Source: Roseibium sp. MMSF_3544
GTDB taxonomy: Bacteria; Pseudomonadota; Alphaproteobacteria; Rhizobiales; Stappiaceae
Length of the DNA stretch: 64,000 bases
Assembly: GCF_030732845.1 (NCBI RefSeq)
Contig: NZ_JASHKA010000001.1
Location: 248,001 to 312,000, forward strand
Direction: 5' to 3'
The first letter of the stretch is position 1, and each line of letters opens with the position of its first letter. Below are positions 45,297-53,880 of the stretch, one piece after another. Made by a program: the position numbers and the translations under genes. Below the pieces are notes generated by a model. It had not been told where the DNA came from. It did not search any database and saw only the letters and a program-made list of their open reading frames with translations.

Positions 45297-47594
45297 ATGA
45301 ACCAGATGGTCACTCCGAAATTCGGTGTCGGCGCGCCTTTGCGCCGGAAAGAAGACGAACCGCTCATTGTCGGCGAGGGCATTTATACCGCTGACTACCA
45401 ACCGGACGGCTGCCTGCATGGCTATGTCGTGCGCTCGGCCATGGCGCATGCCAAGATCCGCGTCGAAAACGCCGACGACATTCGGGCAATGGACGGTGTC
45501 CGTCTTGTTCTGACCGGCGCCGACGTTTCGGGCAAGGTCCTGCCGATGATGGCGCGGCTGAAGCAGATCGACGGGTCGGATTTCTGGCAGCCGCCGCATC
45601 AGCTGTTGTGTGAGGACGAAGTTCGTTTTGTCGGTGATGCGATTGCATTTGTTGTGGCAGACGATCTCAACACGGCCCGAAACGCTGCGGAAATGGTTGA
45701 GGTGGACTATGAGCCGCTCGACGTTGTGGTCGGCATTGAAGAGGCGCTTGCCCCTGACGCAGTCAAGGTCTGGCCGGAACACGGCTCCAACATTGCCTTT
45801 ACGTTTGGCCATGGCAATGAGGTCAAGACCGAAAGGGCTTTCTCGGACGCCGAAAAAACCGTTTCAATTGATATCGTCAACAACCGGATTGTCGCCAACT
45901 ACATGGAACTGCGTGGTTGCGTCGCGGAACTAAACGCGGAAACCGGTCGTTTCAAGCTGACCCTGGGAACCCAGGGCGGACATGGCATGCGGGACGTGAT
46001 CTGCAAGGTTCTCGGTTTGGAGAAGGAACAGGTGCAGGTGATCACGCCGGAAGTCGGCGGCGGTTTCGGCACGAAAGCGTTCTGCTACAGGGAATATCCG
46101 CTGCTGATGATCGCTGCGGAGCGGATCGGAAAGCCTGTTCGCTGGAGCGGCGAACGGATGGAGCATTTCATCACCGACGCGCACGGGCGGGACAATCTCA
46201 GCCGTGCGGAGCTGGCGCTCGACAAGGATCACCGGATCCTCGGCCTCAAAGTGGACGTGAAGGCGGCGATGGGCGCTTACCTCAGCCAGTTCGCGCCATT
46301 CATTCCCTGGGTGGGAACGGCGATGTCGTCTGGACTTTATGACATTCCCGCCGTGTTCGCGAAAACCGACGGTGTCTATATGCACACCGTTCCAACGGAT
46401 GCTTTTCGCGGCGCAGGGCGTCCCGAAGCCGCCTATCTCATTGAAAGGCTGATGGACAAGGCAGGAGAGGAAACGGGACTCGGACCCGTCGAGATTCGAA
46501 AGCGAAATTTCATCAGATCCGACCAATTGCCTTACACCACGCAAACCGGCCGTATGTACGACACCGGTGAATATGTCGGACATCTGGACAAGGCCCTTGA
46601 AGTTGCAGATTGGGCAGGGTTCAAGAACCGCCAGGCGGAGAGTGCCGGGGCCGGCAAGTTCCGGGGGATTGGCCTCTGCTGCTACATCGAGGCGTGCGCG
46701 TTTCCCGGCGGTGAGGAAGCCACGCTTGAACTTAACCAAGACGGCAATCTGACGCTTTTGATCGGTACCCAGACGAACGGGCAGGGACATGCGACCTCCT
46801 ACAGCCAGGTGGTTGCCGAGAAGTTCGGTGTAACGATCGAGGATGTCGCCGTGGTTCAGGGGGACACCGACCGCGTCGAAAATGGCGGCGGTACCGGCGG
46901 ATCCCGTTCCATCCCGCTGGGTCTGCCCTCGGTCCGCGACGCCAGCGATACGCTTGTCAAGAAAGTCAAGGAGCTGGCTGCAGACCGCCTGGAGGCAGGC
47001 ATCGAAGACCTCGAACTGGAAAGCGGGGTCGTTCGTGTGGTCGGAACGGATCAGCAGGTGACGCTTGCCGAGATCGTCGCCGGAGCCGGGGAAACACTAT
47101 CTGCCCGCGAAGAGGTGCGGCAGAACGAAGCCACCTATCCGAACGGAACGCATATCTGCGAACTCGAAGTCGATCCGGACACGGGAGACATAGCAATCCT
47201 GAACTACGTCATTGTTGACGACTTCGGGGTTACGGTGAACCCGCTGCTTCTGGAAGGGCAGGTGATTGGCGGTGCCGCAAACGCCGTCAGCCAGGCGGTT
47301 TGTGAGCAAACTATCTATGACGAGGACGGCCAGCTTCTGACCGCTTCACTCCTCGACTACCGCCTGCTGAGGGCAGCTGATCTTCCCGACATCCATTTCG
47401 AGACGCGCAACGTGCCGTCCACGACCAATGCCATGGGCATCAAGGGTGCAGGCGAGGCCGGAACGATCGGCGGCTGCGCAGCGGTCATGAACGCCGTCCA
47501 GAATGCTTTGAAGGATGGTGCTGGTGTGAGCGAACTCATCGACATGCCGGCAACACCGCTCAGGGTCTGGGAAGCGATTGAAGCGGCGAAGTAG
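45297..47594 (+). CDS. Xanthine dehydrogenase family molybdopterin-binding (large) subunit
   Basis: A 765-residue large subunit of the xanthine oxidase/CO dehydrogenase family. The N-terminal part holds the a/b-hammerhead domain (GEGIYTADY, CEDEVRFVGDAIAFVVADD), the rest the molybdopterin-binding domain with EVGGGFGTK, DAFRGAGRPEA and the catalytic Glu in GAGEAGTIGG. The active loop is the AFRGAGR type, not the AYxCSFR of true CO dehydrogenase. FAD and iron-sulfur subunits are missing nearby. Two Met three codons apart could start it. Substrate: unknown aldehyde or heterocycle. Confidence 0.88.
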   Translation: MNQMVTPKFGVGAPLRRKEDEPLIVGEGIYTADYQPDGCLHGYVVRSAMAHAKIRVENADDIRAMDGVRLVLTGADVSGKVLPMMARLKQIDGSDFWQPPHQLLCEDEVRFVGDAIAFVVADDLNTARNAAEMVEVDYEPLDVVVGIEEALAPDAVKVWPEHGSNIAFTFGHGNEVKTERAFSDAEKTVSIDIVNNRIVANYMELRGCVAELNAETGRFKLTLGTQGGHGMRDVICKVLGLEKEQVQVITPEVGGGFGTKAFCYREYPLLMIAAERIGKPVRWSGERMEHFITDAHGRDNLSRAELALDKDHRILGLKVDVKAAMGAYLSQFAPFIPWVGTAMSSGLYDIPAVFAKTDGVYMHTVPTDAFRGAGRPEAAYLIERLMDKAGEETGLGPVEIRKRNFIRSDQLPYTTQTGRMYDTGEYVGHLDKALEVADWAGFKNRQAESAGAGKFRGIGLCCYIEACAFPGGEEATLELNQDGNLTLLIGTQTNGQGHATSYSQVVAEKFGVTIEDVAVVQGDTDRVENGGGTGGSRSIPLGLPSVRDASDTLVKKVKELAADRLEAGIEDLELESGVVRVVGTDQQVTLAEIVAGAGETLSAREEVRQNEATYPNGTHICELEVDPDTGDIAILNYVIVDDFGVTVNPLLLEGQVIGGAANAVSQAVCEQTIYDEDGQLLTASLLDYRLLRAADLPDIHFETRNVPSTTNAMGIKGAGEAGTIGGCAAVMNAVQNALKDGAGVSELIDMPATPLRVWEAIEAAK

Positions 47595-47614
47595 CAAGAG
47601 ATCCAGAAGAAACG

Positions 47615-47640
47615 AAAAGGCGCCCAAACCGGCGCCTTTT
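47615..47640 (+). terminator. Intrinsic terminator after the molybdenum-enzyme gene
   Basis: AAAAGGCGCC and GGCGCCTTTT pair perfectly around a CAAACC loop, 20 bases after the stop. Confidence 0.92.
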
Positions 47641-47865
47641 CCAATTGAGCTTCGCATTCGCTGGTAAGACCGCTGTAAAACGGTTGATGTAACAGTAGAA
47701 TTTGCTGAAATTCACGAGATTTGGTTTGGCCTTGCGGGCGGGGCTCTCAGTTTCGTGTCTGTGGTTTGTTTGAATTTATCGTTTTAATCGGCATCTTGTT
47801 GCCCCAAATTGGCGTATCAGACACATACGCGTAATCCATTCCAACCAGACAGCAGGCTCCAAACC

Positions 47866-49140
47866 TTGTTCAGGTCTTTCTTTCCAGCACCAAAGCTGTT
47901 CTTTTCCTCCGCCGCCATCTGGGCTCTGATCGCAGTTCTCATTTGGTACGGGTTTGCAAATGACCTCGGCGAAACGCTTGGATTTGGAAAAACGCCTGAA
48001 GGTCCTCCACCTATTGACCTGAGGTTCTTTGTTACGCCCCAGTTTCTCTGGTTTTACACCTATTACGCCCTGTTTACGGCGGCCTTCGGTGGCTTCTGGT
48101 GGTACTTCTCCAGGGATCACAAATGGCACATCTGGTCGGTTTGGGGTTCGTCCCTGATCATTTTCGTCACTTACTTTTCCGTTCAGGTCTCCGTTGCCAT
48201 CAACAACTGGCGCCGGCCCTTCGGTGACACGCTGCAAAACGCGCTTGAGGGCGACAAGGGCGTTGTCGCTGCCGACTTTTATTCGCTGATGTTCATTTTC
48301 GCGCAAATTGCGGGTCTTTCGATGGCCCTCTTTGTCGCAAACAGGTTTTTCGTCAGTCACTATATCTTCCGCTGGCGCACCGCGATGAACGACTACTACG
48401 TCGCCAAGTGGAAGAACGTGCGTCACATCGAAGGCGCCTCCCAGCGTATTCAGGAAGACACGATGCGCTTTGCGTCGATTATGGAAGGCCTCGGGGTTTC
48501 GATGATCGACGCCGTGATGACGCTCATCGCCTTCTTGCCGGTGCTCTTTGCCTTGTCCGTTCACGTCACCGCCTTGCCGATCGTCGGAGAAATACCCGCG
48601 CCGCTCTTCACGGCCGCAATCCTCTGGTCACTTTTCGGCACGTTACTACTGGCCGTTGTGGGGATACGGCTGCCCGGTCTGGAGTTCCACAATCAGCGCG
48701 TGGAGGCGGCGTACCGCAAGGAACTCGTCTACGGCGAGGATCATGAACATCGGGCAACTCCGCCAACGCTGAAAGAGCTGTTCGGCAATGTGCGGAAGAA
48801 CTATTTCCGTCTTTATTTCCATTATCTCTATTTCAATCTGGCACGAGGTTTTTACATTCAGGCGGATAACCTGTTCACCTATTTCATCCTTGTCCCCACG
48901 ATCGTTGCCGGTGCGATTACCTACGGCATCGTGCAGCAGATCCTCACGGCGTTCGGTCAGGTTTCGAATTCGTTCCAGTACCTGGTGAACTCGTGGTCGA
49001 CGATCATCGAGCTTTTGTCTATCTACAAGCGCCTCAAGGGCTTTGAAGTCTCCATTGCCGAGCGTGAAGCGATGTCGCCCGAAGAAGTCGCCAGAATGCT
49101 CGATGAGCAGGAGGGCAGGCTCTATGGCATGGACACATAA
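47866..49140 (+). CDS. bacA: SbmA/BacA family peptide transporter
   Basis: A 424-residue inner-membrane transporter of the SbmA/BacA-like family, with about seven or eight hydrophobic segments (YNLARG-type [20 protein letters not shown] near the end, read in parts). BacA imports peptides and, in rhizobia, is needed for very-long-chain lipid A modification and host peptide resistance. I chose a TTG start: GCAGG precedes it and the resulting [15 protein letters not shown] matches the start of Sinorhizobium BacA. A TTG 19 codons earlier gives 443 residues but has no ribosome site. Confidence 0.87.
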   Translation: MFRSFFPAPKLFFSSAAIWALIAVLIWYGFANDLGETLGFGKTPEGPPPIDLRFFVTPQFLWFYTYYALFTAAFGGFWWYFSRDHKWHIWSVWGSSLIIFVTYFSVQVSVAINNWRRPFGDTLQNALEGDKGVVAADFYSLMFIFAQIAGLSMALFVANRFFVSHYIFRWRTAMNDYYVAKWKNVRHIEGASQRIQEDTMRFASIMEGLGVSMIDAVMTLIAFLPVLFALSVHVTALPIVGEIPAPLFTAAILWSLFGTLLLAVVGIRLPGLEFHNQRVEAAYRKELVYGEDHEHRATPPTLKELFGNVRKNYFRLYFHYLYFNLARGFYIQADNLFTYFILVPTIVAGAITYGIVQQILTAFGQVSNSFQYLVNSWSTIIELLSIYKRLKGFEVSIAEREAMSPEEVARMLDEQEGRLYGMDT

Positions 49141-49653
49141 GACTGTCAGCGTGATCGTGCGCTAAGGGTGCGTAACTTGCATGTTGCGCAAAATTGCTGA
49201 CTGGACTTCTCGAACCGCTATCTCGGATCCAGGAACTTCCTGTTGTTTGCCAGAGACCCGGGTTCATGGCCGTGGAGGTGCGAAGAAGACTGCACTAACC
49301 TGTTCGTTCTCCGCTCAGCATCCACTCGGCAAGCGGATCTGGTTTGTATGCATGCGTTTGGATAACGGCAATCGCGCGTACGAGGACATCACCTCGGGCG
49401 ACCGAAGGAAGGCTCGGGGCCTGCTCGTTTCAAGAGCGGAAGGGAATGAGCAGGGCCTGTTGCCGGTCAATCTCTCTCTTCAACATGCTGTACTACGCGC
49501 AGCCCCCAGCTCTTCACTGCGCTTAACCGGGTCACGAGGCGTTCCGTTCGCGCCCAGTCGCACTAAACTCGAAAAACGCGAGCCAGGCCAAATGAGCAAG
49601 AAGGATGAAACCGCCAGTTCGCATCAAGCGACAGCGAAGCTCCCGATGATCTT
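49141..49653. other. Intergenic region with degraded repeat sequence
   Basis: About 510 bases. CGGGGCCTGCTCGTTTCAAG (49415-49434) is nearly the same as a block of the 43421 repeat, so this looks like an old, decayed copy. An open plus-strand frame crosses it but has no protein-like character. Confidence 0.5.
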
Positions 49654-50064
49654 CTACGGCTTGTACTCGAACGTCTCGACCGGGCTCTTGGTGCCGTCAG
49701 GGTAGACCAGCTGAACGCTGATGGACTGGGTCGATCCGGCCGGGAGCTCGATATAGGGTTTTTCCTTCAGCACCGCGTTGGGCTTGTCGGGATCACATTC
49801 GTCCAACTCCCACATCTGGTCCAGCGGTCCGCCGTTCAGGCCGTAAAAGACATAGTCGATTCCGCATTTCCAGGATTCCAGGTGCGTGAAGTAGATCAGC
49901 TGCTGTCCCTGCCAGTCACGGAACGCCACCCAGTTTGCCTTTGTCACGTCGAGAATCTGCTTGATCTGCTCAGGTGGCATGCCTTGCGCATTCACACCGG
50001 TGGATGCTGCAGTCGTCAAAACGCCTAAGCTAACGGCACATGCCGCCAGTGATAAAAATCGCAT
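49654..50064 (-). CDS. Small secreted protein of unknown function
   Basis: A 136-residue protein with a clear signal peptide (about 1-26, cleavage near VNAQG). The mature part has two cysteines (WKCGIDYV, LDECDPD) that may form a disulfide, and an acidic beta-rich sequence. I do not recognise the family. It stands alone on the minus strand, with the RAM-domain gene 33 bases upstream, and could share its transcript. Confidence 0.78.
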   Translation of the reverse strand: MRFLSLAACAVSLGVLTTAASTGVNAQGMPPEQIKQILDVTKANWVAFRDWQGQQLIYFTHLESWKCGIDYVFYGLNGGPLDQMWELDECDPDKPNAVLKEKPYIELPAGSTQSISVQLVYPDGTKSPVETFEYKP

Positions 50065-50097
50065 GGTTGACCTCCAGTCGTGCGGCGGTGCGGAGCT

Positions 50098-50334
50098 CTA
50101 AAAGGCTTTGAATGTAATAATCGTTTTGGTGTCCTGAATTCCGCCGATCGGATGAACCTTTTCGTTGACGAAGTGACCTATATCGGCACCGTCGTCGACG
50201 TAGAACTTTACCAGAAGATCGTAGTCGCCGCTGGTGGAATAGACTTCTGAAGCGATTTCCGCGTCGGCGATGGCATTGGCAACCTGGTAGGTCTTGCCCA
50301 GCTGGCATTTGATCATCACGAAAAACGGAACCAT
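50098..50334 (-). CDS. Stand-alone Lrp/AsnC ligand-binding (RAM) domain protein
   Basis: A 78-residue protein equal to the effector domain of Lrp/AsnC regulators without the DNA-binding part. CQLGKTYQVANAI and the SGDYDLLVKFYV signature are visible, and a GIQDTKTIITF end strand. Such single-domain proteins form ring-like oligomers and may bind amino acids or modify full-length Lrp proteins; function unproven. Confidence 0.85.
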   Translation of the reverse strand: MVPFFVMIKCQLGKTYQVANAIADAEIASEVYSTSGDYDLLVKFYVDDGADIGHFVNEKVHPIGGIQDTKTIITFKAF

Positions 50335-50471
50335 ACGTCACTCCGGCGTTTTGCTCTTCAAGGAATGACCAAGGACATCGCGCATCTCACGGCTTCAGTC
50401 AATTGCCGAAACCTGGTGTGGTTTCGCTCAGGGCTTGCATTCGCGAAGCGGGCTTGTTAGCAGTGCAGGCA

Positions 50472-50567
50472 TCTCATGGGGGTGCCCGGCAATCTTCGAC
50501 CGGGCTGAGAGGCGAATGGCCAACTCCTTGAACCTGATCCGGTTGATACCGGCGGAGGGATTTGAGA
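50472..50567 (+). ncRNA. TPP riboswitch (THI element)
   Basis: The thi-box consensus is present in order: GGGGTGCCC, CTGAGAGG (50505-50512), ACCTGATC (50532-50539), GGTTGATACCGGCGGAGGGA (50541-50560). P1 closes as TCTCA (50472-50476) with TGAGA (50563-50567), and P3 as CCCGG/CCGGG. It binds thiamine pyrophosphate and represses downstream genes when TPP is plentiful. It precedes thiM by 79 bases. Confidence 0.95.
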
Positions 50568-50592
50568 TGAAGATTTTGATGGCAGTCGGCCG

Positions 50593-50644
50593 ATCTCCTT
50601 CTTTTCATCCCTTCGATTTGAAACGCCCGTTTCTCGGAGGAGAT
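50593..50644 (+). promoter_or_regulatory. Probable expression platform hiding the thiM ribosome site
   Basis: ATCTCCTTC (50593-50601) can pair with GGAGGAGAT (50636-50644), nine pairs with one G-U, and the latter holds the thiM Shine-Dalgarno sequence. No T run follows, so control is probably at translation initiation, not termination. Confidence 0.6.
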
Positions 50645-50646
50645 GC

Positions 50647-51420
50647 ATGAGCCTCACCGTTGCCGCGTCCACACAGGCCCTTTCGGCAGACACTGTTTTC
50701 GACTTGCTTCAACGGGTTCGAAAATCAGCGCCCCGTGTCCACGCCATAACAAATGCGGTGGCACAGACCTTCACGGCAAACGTGCTTTTGGCTATCGGCG
50801 CCGTCCCTTCCATGACGATTTCGCGCGAGGAGATTGCCGGCTTCGCGTCAAGCTCCGACGCCCTGCTGATCAATCTGGGAACACTGGATGAAGCGCGGCG
50901 CGAAGCCATTCCCGTTGCCATCGAGGCCGCTAAGGCCGCGGGTCGGCCGGTCAGTATCGATCCGGTCTTTGTCAATCGTTCTGAGATCAGGCGCGATTAT
51001 GCGCGCGGCCTCATGGGCCTCAAGCCCGATCTGGTCCGTTTGAACGAAGCGGAACTTGAAGCGCTCTTTCCGAACCGTTCGGATGTCGACGCGCTGATTG
51101 CCTCTGGCACCGTGCTTGCCGTGACGGGCGTCGAAGACAAGGTCGAGAGCTCCGGTGAGGATTTCCGATTGCAAAACGGCCATCCGCTTTTGGCACGGGT
51201 CACCGCGACCGGCTGCGCCGGCGGTGCAGTGCTGTCAGCCTTTGCCAGCGTGGAAACCGACATGGCGCTGGCGGCGGCGTGTGGGCTGTCAGTGTTCAAT
51301 ATTGCCGGCGAAATGGCGGCGGAGCAGGCGAATGGCCCCGGAAGTCTTGTGCCGGAACTTTTGGATGCCCTTTACGGAATGACTTCGCGCGATATCGAGA
51401 TCAGGCTGAAAACCGCCTGA
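50647..51420 (+). CDS. thiM: Hydroxyethylthiazole kinase
   Basis: A 257-residue ThiM phosphorylating 4-methyl-5-hydroxyethylthiazole in thiamine salvage. VHAITNAVAQTFTANVLLAIG is the family N-terminal block (read as two pieces), and the active-site Cys is in TATGCAGGAVLSAF. GGAGGAG lies before the ATG. It is the first gene behind the TPP riboswitch, with thiD 38 bases on. Confidence 0.93.
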   Translation: MSLTVAASTQALSADTVFDLLQRVRKSAPRVHAITNAVAQTFTANVLLAIGAVPSMTISREEIAGFASSSDALLINLGTLDEARREAIPVAIEAAKAAGRPVSIDPVFVNRSEIRRDYARGLMGLKPDLVRLNEAELEALFPNRSDVDALIASGTVLAVTGVEDKVESSGEDFRLQNGHPLLARVTATGCAGGAVLSAFASVETDMALAAACGLSVFNIAGEMAAEQANGPGSLVPELLDALYGMTSRDIEIRLKTA

Positions 51421-51458
51421 CCATCTCCTCTCCAGTCAGAACCAATCAGGAGGATCCC

Positions 51459-52265
51459 ATGACCGCAATTGCGGTGACCATTGCAGGGTCGGACTCAGGC
51501 GGTGGTGCCGGTATTCAGGCAGACCTCAAGACCTTTTCCGCAAACGGTGTCTTCGGGGCGAGCGTGCTGACCGCGTTGACCGCGCAGAATACGCTTGGTG
51601 TGAGCGCCATTCACGATGTGCCACCCGATTTCGTGCGCGCCCAGATGGATGCGGTCTATAGCGACTTGAAGGTGACTGCGACCAAGATCGGGATGCTCTC
51701 CAGCTCCGTTATCATTGAGGCCGTTGCAGAAGGTCTGGAGGCGCATGCGACTGGACCCGTCGTGCTTGACCCCGTCATGGTGGCCGCGTCCGGTGATCCA
51801 TTGCTGGCCGATGGCGCGGTCTCCAGCCTCCTGTCCAGGCTCATGCCCCTTGCCGACATTATCACGCCGAACCTCCATGAGGCGGCGCATATGCTGGGAA
51901 TGTCCGTCGCGCGAAACGAAGCTGACATGCTCACGCAAGGCGAGGAACTGCTGCGCCTCGGCGCGCGATCGGTGCTCTTGAAAGGCGGTCACAGCGACGG
52001 GGACGACAGCGCGGATCTCTTTGTCGATAAGGACCGGAACACTTTCTGGCTGCGTGAAAGGCGCCTGCAAACGGAAAACACGCACGGCACAGGCTGTACA
52101 TTGTCGTCGGCAATCGCGGCAGCTCTTGCCAAAGGTTCCGATCTTCAGACGGCAACACGCGACGCCAAGCAGTATGTCCACGGTGCGATTGCAGCCGCCG
52201 ACCAGCTCGATATAGGCGGTGGCCACGGACCGGTTCACCACTTCTACAAACTCTGGAGCACTTAA
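51459..52265 (+). CDS. thiD: Hydroxymethylpyrimidine/phosphomethylpyrimidine kinase
   Basis: A 268-residue ThiD of the ribokinase-like fold that phosphorylates HMP and HMP-P. IAGSDSGGGAGIQADLKTF and the C-terminal NTHGTGCTLSSAIAAAL are diagnostic. CAGGAGGATCCC precedes the ATG. ThiE, which would join the two salvage products, is not in the operon. Confidence 0.95.
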   Translation: MTAIAVTIAGSDSGGGAGIQADLKTFSANGVFGASVLTALTAQNTLGVSAIHDVPPDFVRAQMDAVYSDLKVTATKIGMLSSSVIIEAVAEGLEAHATGPVVLDPVMVAASGDPLLADGAVSSLLSRLMPLADIITPNLHEAAHMLGMSVARNEADMLTQGEELLRLGARSVLLKGGHSDGDDSADLFVDKDRNTFWLRERRLQTENTHGTGCTLSSAIAAALAKGSDLQTATRDAKQYVHGAIAAADQLDIGGGHGPVHHFYKLWST

Positions 52266-52267
52266 AG

Positions 52268-53371
52268 ATGTCCGACGGAAACGACACGAAGCTAAGCCGC
52301 CGTGCGTTGCTGGGAACCTCGGCTGCCGCCGGAGGGACCTTGCTGGCAGCGCCTGCGCTGGCCCAGGACAAGGCCACGATCGAGTGGAAACTGGTGACGT
52401 CCTGGCCGAAAAACCTGCCAGGTCCCGGCGTTACGGCCCAAAGGATCGCCGACCAGGTTGAAAAAATGTCCGCAGGGCACTTTCGAATCCGCCTTTATGC
52501 GGCCGGTGAACTGGTCCCTGCGCTCGAGGTCTTTGACGCGGTCGCGGCCGGCACGGCGCAGATGGCACATACCGCCTCCTTCTTCTGGCAAGGCAAGATC
52601 CCTGCCTCGGTCTTTTTCACGGCGATCCCGTTCGGGCTGCTGCCGCATGAGCACATCACCTGGATCGAGCGCGGTGGTGGACAGGCGCTGTGGGACGAGC
52701 TCTACCTGCCGTTCGGTGTCAAACCTGTCATGGCAGGCAATACCGGGGTTCAGATGGGAGGCTGGTACAAGAAGGACATTAACGGCCTTGATGACCTGAC
52801 AGGCCTGAAGATCCGTATGCCGGGCCTGGGAGGCGAGGTCATGCGGCGGCTTGGCGCTACACCGGTCGGCTTGCCGCCGGCCGAATTGTTCCAGGCGCTT
52901 CAGTCCGGCGTGCTTGACGCGACAGAGTTTCTCGGACCCTGGTCCGATCGGGCGATGGGGTTCCACAAGGTTGCCAAGAACTACTACTCGCCTGGCTTTC
53001 ATGAACCGAACGGGACCGGTGAGGCCCTGTTCAACCAGGTTGCGCTTGAGGGGTTGCCGGAGGAACTTCGCGCGATCGTTCTGGAAGCCTGCCGTGCAGA
53101 GAACGGGCGCGCCCTGGCTGAAAGCGATTGGGAAAATGCAGGCAGCCTGAAACTGCTTCAGGAAGAGGATGGTGTGATCGTCAAGCCCTATCCGGACGAC
53201 GTTCTTGACGCCTTGCGCACGACCGCAGCGGCGGTGCTTTTGGAGTTCGCGGAAAAGGACCCGCTCAGCAAGCGCATCTACGACAGCCATCTCGCAGCCC
53301 GGCAACGGCTCGCTCCCTGGAGCGAGGTTGCCATGCGCAGGTTCATGACCGCGCGCGATGCCAACAGCTGA
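52268..53371 (+). CDS. TRAP transporter solute-binding protein (DctP/TakP-like) in the thiamine operon
   Basis: A 367-residue periplasmic receptor of the TRAP family. A twin-arginine-type signal (LSRRALLG, cleavage near ALAQD) is followed by WKLVTSWPKNLPGPG, GNTGVQMGGWYKKDIN, the ligand-Arg segment LKIRMPGLGGEV and DATEFLGPWSD, all close to the 2-oxoacid receptor TakP. Only two bases separate the thiD stop from its ATG, so it is under the TPP riboswitch. DctQ and DctM membrane subunits are absent here. It may bind a thiamine precursor or an unrelated acid; ligand unknown. Confidence 0.9.
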   Translation: MSDGNDTKLSRRALLGTSAAAGGTLLAAPALAQDKATIEWKLVTSWPKNLPGPGVTAQRIADQVEKMSAGHFRIRLYAAGELVPALEVFDAVAAGTAQMAHTASFFWQGKIPASVFFTAIPFGLLPHEHITWIERGGGQALWDELYLPFGVKPVMAGNTGVQMGGWYKKDINGLDDLTGLKIRMPGLGGEVMRRLGATPVGLPPAELFQALQSGVLDATEFLGPWSDRAMGFHKVAKNYYSPGFHEPNGTGEALFNQVALEGLPEELRAIVLEACRAENGRALAESDWENAGSLKLLQEEDGVIVKPYPDDVLDALRTTAAAVLLEFAEKDPLSKRIYDSHLAARQRLAPWSEVAMRRFMTARDANS

Positions 53372-53880
53372 CTGCAATGGTGCGCGCCGGGTGTCTTCGA
53401 CCGGCGCGCCTGGAAGAGCAGGTCAAGAGACGGAAACAGCGGCGCGTGTTGCTTCGCACTGGCGCGTTCGAGGCGCGATCGCGCGAGAAGTTTTAAGGCC
53501 CATTCGATGAATTATCAGGGGTCGAGTCGCATTGCGCGCCAATCTTTGTACACATGCCCTTGGGGTACGTGTTGCAATGCCGCAACGAGCCTAGCTTAAT
53601 TGACGTTAAAGGAATGCTCGGCCTGAACTGCCTATTTTTTATGCAACTATCGATTGGTGTGTCGGATCTGTGACAAACAGCCTTGGATCAAGACGTTTTG
53701 GTTGCGTTTTGTGTCCAGGTTGATGCGCAAACTGTCGATTTGTTGAGTATATCGCGCTGCAGCATAAGAAATTAGCTGCACTTTCCGAATATTTCTATGC
53801 TTGCGTCAGATCTCACTCTCGGAAAATCCTTGCCTCTGTAGTCAGATTTCCTCCGCGGGGAGGGGGGTGGGAGAAAAACC
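53372..53880. other. Intergenic region upstream of the FadL gene
   Basis: About 510 bases. A 9-bp hairpin (GCGCGCCGG/CCGGCGCGC, 53382-53409) just after the TRAP gene may end the thiamine operon though it lacks a T run. The rest, AT-rich nearer the porin gene, should hold its promoter. No gene seen. Confidence 0.5.

Noticed and set aside
45297-47594. Carbon monoxide dehydrogenase large subunit (coxL)
   Set aside because: The active-site loop is AFRGAGR type, not AYxCSFR, and no coxM or coxS gene is adjacent.
49181-49705. A 174-codon plus-strand frame in the gap after bacA
   Set aside because: It crosses decayed repeat sequence and runs into the opposite-strand secreted-protein gene; it has no ribosome site and no protein-like pattern.
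52268-53371. ThiB/ThiY-type thiamine ABC binding protein
   Set aside because: The sequence follows TRAP receptors (GNTGVQMGGW, DATEFLGPWSD), not the ABC thiamine-binding families.
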